From the NCBI GenBank assembly GCA_017958245.1, contig JAGDDC010000266.1:1-8410 (forward strand): DNA of 8,410 nucleotides, in the 5' to 3' direction. Shown piece by piece: positions 6,136 to 8,410 of this stretch. Each line of letters opens with the position of its first letter. Within the stretch, counting starts at the first letter, position 1. Under the pieces are notes generated by a model. The model was not told where the DNA came from. It was given only the letters and a program-made list of their open reading frames with translations, and did no database searches. Position numbers and translations under genes: made by a program. This DNA is from Lachnospiraceae bacterium. Its GTDB lineage: Bacteria > Bacillota_A > Clostridia > Lachnospirales > Lachnospiraceae.

Positions 6136-7524
6136 ATGAGTAATAGAAAGAAGAAAAAGAGTAGCCTCTATACAAGGCTTGTTCCGTTGGCAAAGAAGGT
6201 CTTAAAGATCAGGAAGAGGATACTTCCCGGAGCGAAGCTAAAGGCTGAGGAGACAGAGTTTGAGAGGCTTTATGTCGGCGAGGACGCGAAGAAGGCTCAG
6301 GAGAGCGAGCAGGAGAGGAACACGCTGATCGCCTTGTTCATAGCGTTTGCGGGGATGGCGCTTGTCATGATATACCTGCTGAAGGGAAACACAGGAGGCA
6401 GGGAGGCGGTATCGGAGCTTTCAAGGCCATCCTTCGGAACCGCAAGGAACGATCTCTTCTTCGATGCCACGTCGCAGGACGAGCGGCTGGAGGGGCTCGA
6501 GATGGGTGTTGACATCGAAAGCCTGAGGCTTGAGGGAGAGGAACGGGAAGCGCTCCTTGAGCGGGCGGCAGATTATGTCGAGGATGAGATCTTCCGTGCA
6601 AATGAGTCAAGAGACTGTGTGAGGAACGACCTGAACCTCGTCGATCAGGTCCCCGGAACAGACGTGACGGTGAGCTACCCGGATCTCGACATGAAGCTTG
6701 TAAGGTACGATGGGACTTTGAAGAACAAAGAGCTCGAAGGTCCCGAAAAAACGGTGCTGAAGGTTGTTTTGGAGTATTTTGGATACGAGGTCGAAAGGAA
6801 ATATGACCTGACGGTCTTTCCTCCCGTGCTCACGGCTGAAGAGGAGCTAAAGAAGGAGGCCTTGCGCGACCTTGAGGATCGAAGCGGCGACTATAGTGAA
6901 ACGGCCGTAAGTCTTCCAGGGTCATCGGGAGGGTACGAGCTGTCGTGGTACAGACGTGGAGAGTCACCGCTGCCGCTCATACTGCTCGTGATCATCGTGG
7001 TATTCCTGCTTCCCTTCGTCTTCAAAAAAGACCGTGAGAACAGGATCAAAAAGAGGAAGGACCAGATGAAGAGGGACTACGCACAGGTGGTGGGCAAGCT
7101 GTCTTTGCTGCTCAGTGCGGGCATGACCGTGAGGGGAGCGTGGGACAAGGTCTGCGACGACTATGTGAAGTTTATCAGGCCAAGGCAGCGGCATTTTGCG
7201 TACGAGGAAATGATGATAACAAGCAACGAGATGAAGCTTGGGAAGAGTCAGACTACAGCCATAGAACAATTCGGGCGGCGGTGTGATCTGAAAGAGTACA
7301 GGAAGCTGTGCAAGATCATCACTTCGAACCTGAAACATGGGAGCAAAGGGCTGATCCCGCTTCTCGGGGCAGAGGCCGACGAGTCGCTCGAAGGTCTGAA
7401 GGAGTACGCGAAGCAAAAAGGCGAGGAGGCGGGCACGAAGCTTCTCGCGCCGATGATCATCATGCTGGTGATCGTCATGGCGATAGTCATGGTGCCGGCG
7501 CTCATGAGCTTTGGTCCGCTGTAG
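6136..7524 (+). CDS. tadC: TadC-like platform protein with large extracytoplasmic insert
   Basis: This is the second GspF-like platform protein, partner of TadB. The 462-residue product is longer than proteobacterial TadC (roughly 300). It has a Lys-rich cytoplasmic N-terminus (1-61), a membrane helix (62-83), an extracytoplasmic region of about 190 residues (84-277), a second helix (278-296) and a basic segment. The cytoplasmic F-type domain (about 310-430) contains YAQVVGKLSLLLSAGMTVRGAWDKV, and a final helix spans 436-456. The outside region has a strand-rich part (about 157-230: RNDLNLVDQVPGTDVTVSYPD, a DGTLKN turn, then YDLTVFPP) that resembles atrophied bacterial Ig-like domains. That match is by eye only. 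The start ATG follows GAGGA, which overlaps the tadB stop. The gene is co-transcribed with tadB. The F-domain assignment is firm; the role of the insert is unknown. Confidence 0.87.
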   Translation: MSNRKKKKSSLYTRLVPLAKKVLKIRKRILPGAKLKAEETEFERLYVGEDAKKAQESEQERNTLIALFIAFAGMALVMIYLLKGNTGGREAVSELSRPSFGTARNDLFFDATSQDERLEGLEMGVDIESLRLEGEEREALLERAADYVEDEIFRANESRDCVRNDLNLVDQVPGTDVTVSYPDLDMKLVRYDGTLKNKELEGPEKTVLKVVLEYFGYEVERKYDLTVFPPVLTAEEELKKEALRDLEDRSGDYSETAVSLPGSSGGYELSWYRRGESPLPLILLVIIVVFLLPFVFKKDRENRIKKRKDQMKRDYAQVVGKLSLLLSAGMTVRGAWDKVCDDYVKFIRPRQRHFAYEEMMITSNEMKLGKSQTTAIEQFGRRCDLKEYRKLCKIITSNLKHGSKGLIPLLGAEADESLEGLKEYAKQKGEEAGTKLLAPMIIMLVIVMAIVMVPALMSFGPL

Positions 7525-7536
7525 GAGGGGGAGCTT

Positions 7537-7638
7537 TTGGCTGCCCCGGCACAGGCGCAAAGTCCGTCTCCCTGTGGGGAGAAAGTTGCGCCGAACAAAA
7601 GGAGAGGAGGAAGGCAGGCTCGAAGCCCGGCCGATTAG
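7537..7638 (+). CDS. Candidate 33-codon leader ORF upstream of flp
   Basis: A strong Shine-Dalgarno AGGAGG (7523-7528), overlapping the tadC stop, stands 8 nt before a TTG at 7537. The frame stays open for 33 codons and stops with TAG at 7636-7638, only 2 nt before the flp ATG. The peptide (MAAPAQAQSPSPCGEK..., Pro/Ala-rich then Arg-rich) matches no family I know and has no membrane segment. The evidence is the ideal ribosome binding site, which otherwise serves no gene, and the stop position, which would suit translational coupling to flp. TTG is also the tadZ start here. Against it, the ORF is short and the composition unconvincing. It may be a true leader peptide or a chance frame. Confidence 0.35.
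   Translation: MAAPAQAQSPSPCGEKVAPNKRRGGRQARSPAD
7554..7592 (+). promoter_or_regulatory. Long hairpin in the tadC-flp spacer
   Basis: GGCGCAA (7554-7560) pairs perfectly with TTGCGCC (7586-7592). Inside, TCTCCC (7567-7572) pairs with GGGAGA (7577-7582) around a 4-nt TGTG loop, giving a 13-bp two-part stem with an internal loop. No T-tract follows (GAACAAAAGG), so it is not an intrinsic terminator. In this position a stem could mark an RNA processing point, or protect a downstream flp mRNA so that pilin is made in excess of the assembly proteins. That role is inference. Confidence 0.6.
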
Positions 7639-7640
7639 CT
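7598..7640 (+). promoter_or_regulatory. flp ribosome binding site separated from the start codon by a hairpin
   Basis: The purine-rich AAAGGAGAGGAGG (7598-7610) ends 30 nt before the flp ATG, and nothing nearer resembles a Shine-Dalgarno. Between them GGC (7613-7615) pairs with GCC (7630-7632) and GGCT (7617-7620) with AGCC (7624-7627), a 7-bp stem with a small internal loop and a CGA loop. With the stem formed about 10 unpaired nt remain, a normal spacing. The layout mirrors that before metG. Coupling through the leader ORF that ends at 7638 is the competing explanation. Confidence 0.5.
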
Positions 7641-7808
7641 ATGAAAAAGACTTTACAGAAAGAATACGAGGCGATCGGAGTTGTGGAGATCATATTGATA
7701 CTGGTTGTTCTCATAGGACTCGTGATCATTTTCAAGGACGAGATCGGTGAGGTGGTGGCAAAGGCTTTCAACGCGATCACAGGGAACGCCGACAAGATCA
7801 TAGGCTGA
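7641..7808 (+). CDS. flp: Flp-family (type IVc) pilin
   Basis: This is the 55-residue structural subunit of the Tad pilus, secreted by the TadA/B/C machine and assembled into a fibre. It has a short basic/charged leader (MKKTLQKEYEA), then the hydrophobic Flp core VVEIILILVVLIGLVIIF (14-31) with Glu16, and an amphipathic tail ending DKIIG. Flp prepilins are cleaved by a TadV/FppA-type peptidase so that a glutamate falls at position 5 of the mature protein. Cleavage after Ala11 would meet that rule here; Gly13 is a less likely alternative. The length is typical. The ATG at 7641 is the only sensible start, since no in-frame ATG, GTG or TTG lies between 7525 and it. It sits 116 nt after tadC, the longest gap between genes of the operon after the repeat spacer. 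No second flp copy is visible. Confidence 0.92.
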   Translation: MKKTLQKEYEAIGVVEIILILVVLIGLVIIFKDEIGEVVAKAFNAITGNADKIIG

Positions 7809-7815
7809 TGCGTGG

Positions 7816-7829
7816 CTGCGGACGCGCAG
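7816..7829 (+). promoter_or_regulatory. Small hairpin between flp and the next gene
   Basis: CTGCG (7816-7820) and CGCAG (7825-7829) form a perfect 5-bp GC-rich stem with a GACG loop, 7 nt after the flp stop. A GGACGGGGAGG stretch rather than a T-tract follows. It could act as a 3' stabiliser of a processed flp message or reduce read-through. It is small enough to be chance. Confidence 0.3.
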
Positions 7830-7848
7830 GGACGGGGAGGAGAGGTAC

Positions 7849-8410
7849 ATGAAAAGAGCGGAGTGCGGTGGGATCACCGTCTTTCTAACACTGGTGTTCT
7901 CCCTGATCCTCACCATGATGCTCGTCATCCTGGAATCTGCCTATCTGGCTTCGGGAAGAGCTGTCGCTTCGAGCGTCGCGGGAGCAGCGACGGAGTCCCT
8001 TTTCGCGGACTTTTTCGCCCCGCTTTTTGAGGAGTATCACGTGTTCGGAGTGTGCAAGAGCGCGGAGGAAGCGCAGGAGAGCTACAGAGAGTATGTGGAT
8101 GCGATGCTTGCCGGGAGCGCATGGAACTTAAGCGCCCTCAGCACAGAGGTGAGCGGGCTTGAGACGCTTGCGGACAGCGAGGGACTCAGCTTCAAAAAAC
8201 AGGCGGTGGACTACGAGATGCTCAGCGCACCCGCGGAGTTTATATCCGGTTTTTTGGGCTATGTGGGGCTCCTCTCCGGACAGGATGACGAGTGCAGGCT
8301 CATCAAGAAGAAGATGAATGCCGAGAAGAAGCTTGCCGATCTGGACAAGGACGTGATCTACCTCATGAAGAAGATCGACGGGATCTCGACGGAAGACGGG
8401 GCCATGAAGC
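7849..8410 (+). CDS. Membrane-anchored Tad-locus protein, 5' part (partial, DUF5702-like)
   Basis: The frame is open from the ATG at 7849 to the end of the window (187 complete codons, no stop). GGGAGG (7835-7840) lies 8 nt upstream, supporting this start. The product begins MKRAECGGITVFLTLVFSLILTMMLVILESAYLAS, a pilin-like N-terminal hydrophobic helix (about 9-31) after a short charged leader. An outside region with LFEEYHVFGVCKS and a later Lys/Glu-rich, probably helical part (about 150-187) follow. By eye it resembles the DUF5702-type proteins found in clostridial Tad loci, which take the place of the TadE/TadG minor pilins. It lacks the Glu at +5 expected of a TadE-type pseudopilin cleaved after GG. 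Position directly after flp supports a pilus-associated role, perhaps a tip or surface component. Family assignment is from memory of the N-terminal pattern and is moderate. Confidence 0.7.
   Translation, partial: MKRAECGGITVFLTLVFSLILTMMLVILESAYLASGRAVASSVAGAATESLFADFFAPLFEEYHVFGVCKSAEEAQESYREYVDAMLAGSAWNLSALSTEVSGLETLADSEGLSFKKQAVDYEMLSAPAEFISGFLGYVGLLSGQDDECRLIKKKMNAEKKLADLDKDVIYLMKKIDGISTEDGAMK

Noticed and set aside
7308..7640. Upstream in-frame extension of the flp frame to an ATG at 7308
   Set aside because: It lies inside tadC in another frame, is Arg/Gly/His-rich, and Flp prepilins have short leaders; the ATG at 7641 fits the family.

Overview
The window (about 53% GC by eye, not computed) reads like a chromosomal segment of a low-to-mid GC Gram-positive Clostridia, most likely a Lachnospiraceae-type organism. 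The grounds are the form of the methionyl-tRNA synthetase (four-cysteine zinc knuckle plus C-terminal EMAP/Trbp111-like tRNA-binding domain), AGGAGG-type ribosome binding sites, use of TTG and GTG starts, and the tadZ-tadA-tadB-tadC-flp order, with a TadC carrying a large insert. The taxonomic placement is inference; no rRNA marker is present.

Left part (1-2763): the window opens inside the 3' end of an S41 C-terminal processing peptidase gene, with the catalytic Ser, Lys and Gln visible. A clear sigma-A-type promoter (383-410) follows and drives metG (483-2453). The metG Shine-Dalgarno sequence lies 34 nt from the ATG, with a 7-bp hairpin between them. A convergent gene for an unrecognised 102-aa protein (2455-2763, minus strand) begins 1 nt beyond the metG stop. 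A textbook intrinsic terminator for the plus strand (9-bp stem, TTCG loop, T-rich tract) sits inside the first codons of that opposite-strand gene.

Middle and right part (2764-8410): a promoter (TTGACA-18-TATCAT) and a structured leader of about 118 nt introduce a Tad/Flp (type IVc) pilus operon. Its order is tadZ (TTG start, degraded P-loop), a 100-bp array of four 25-bp tandem repeats, tadA (ATPase), tadB (overlapping tadA by about 110 nt), tadC (with a long extracytoplasmic insert), a 116-nt structured spacer with a possible 33-codon leader ORF, flp (55-aa pilin), and the start of a membrane-anchored Tad-locus protein that runs off the end. TadA would power, and TadB and TadC would form, the inner-membrane platform; TadZ would localise the complex; Flp is the fibre subunit. 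The prepilin peptidase and other parts are not in the window.

The features most worth a second look are non-coding: the tandem repeats between tadZ and tadA, the structured pre-flp spacer with its leader ORF, the shared arrangement of Shine-Dalgarno, hairpin, then ATG at both metG and flp, and the terminator embedded in antisense coding sequence.
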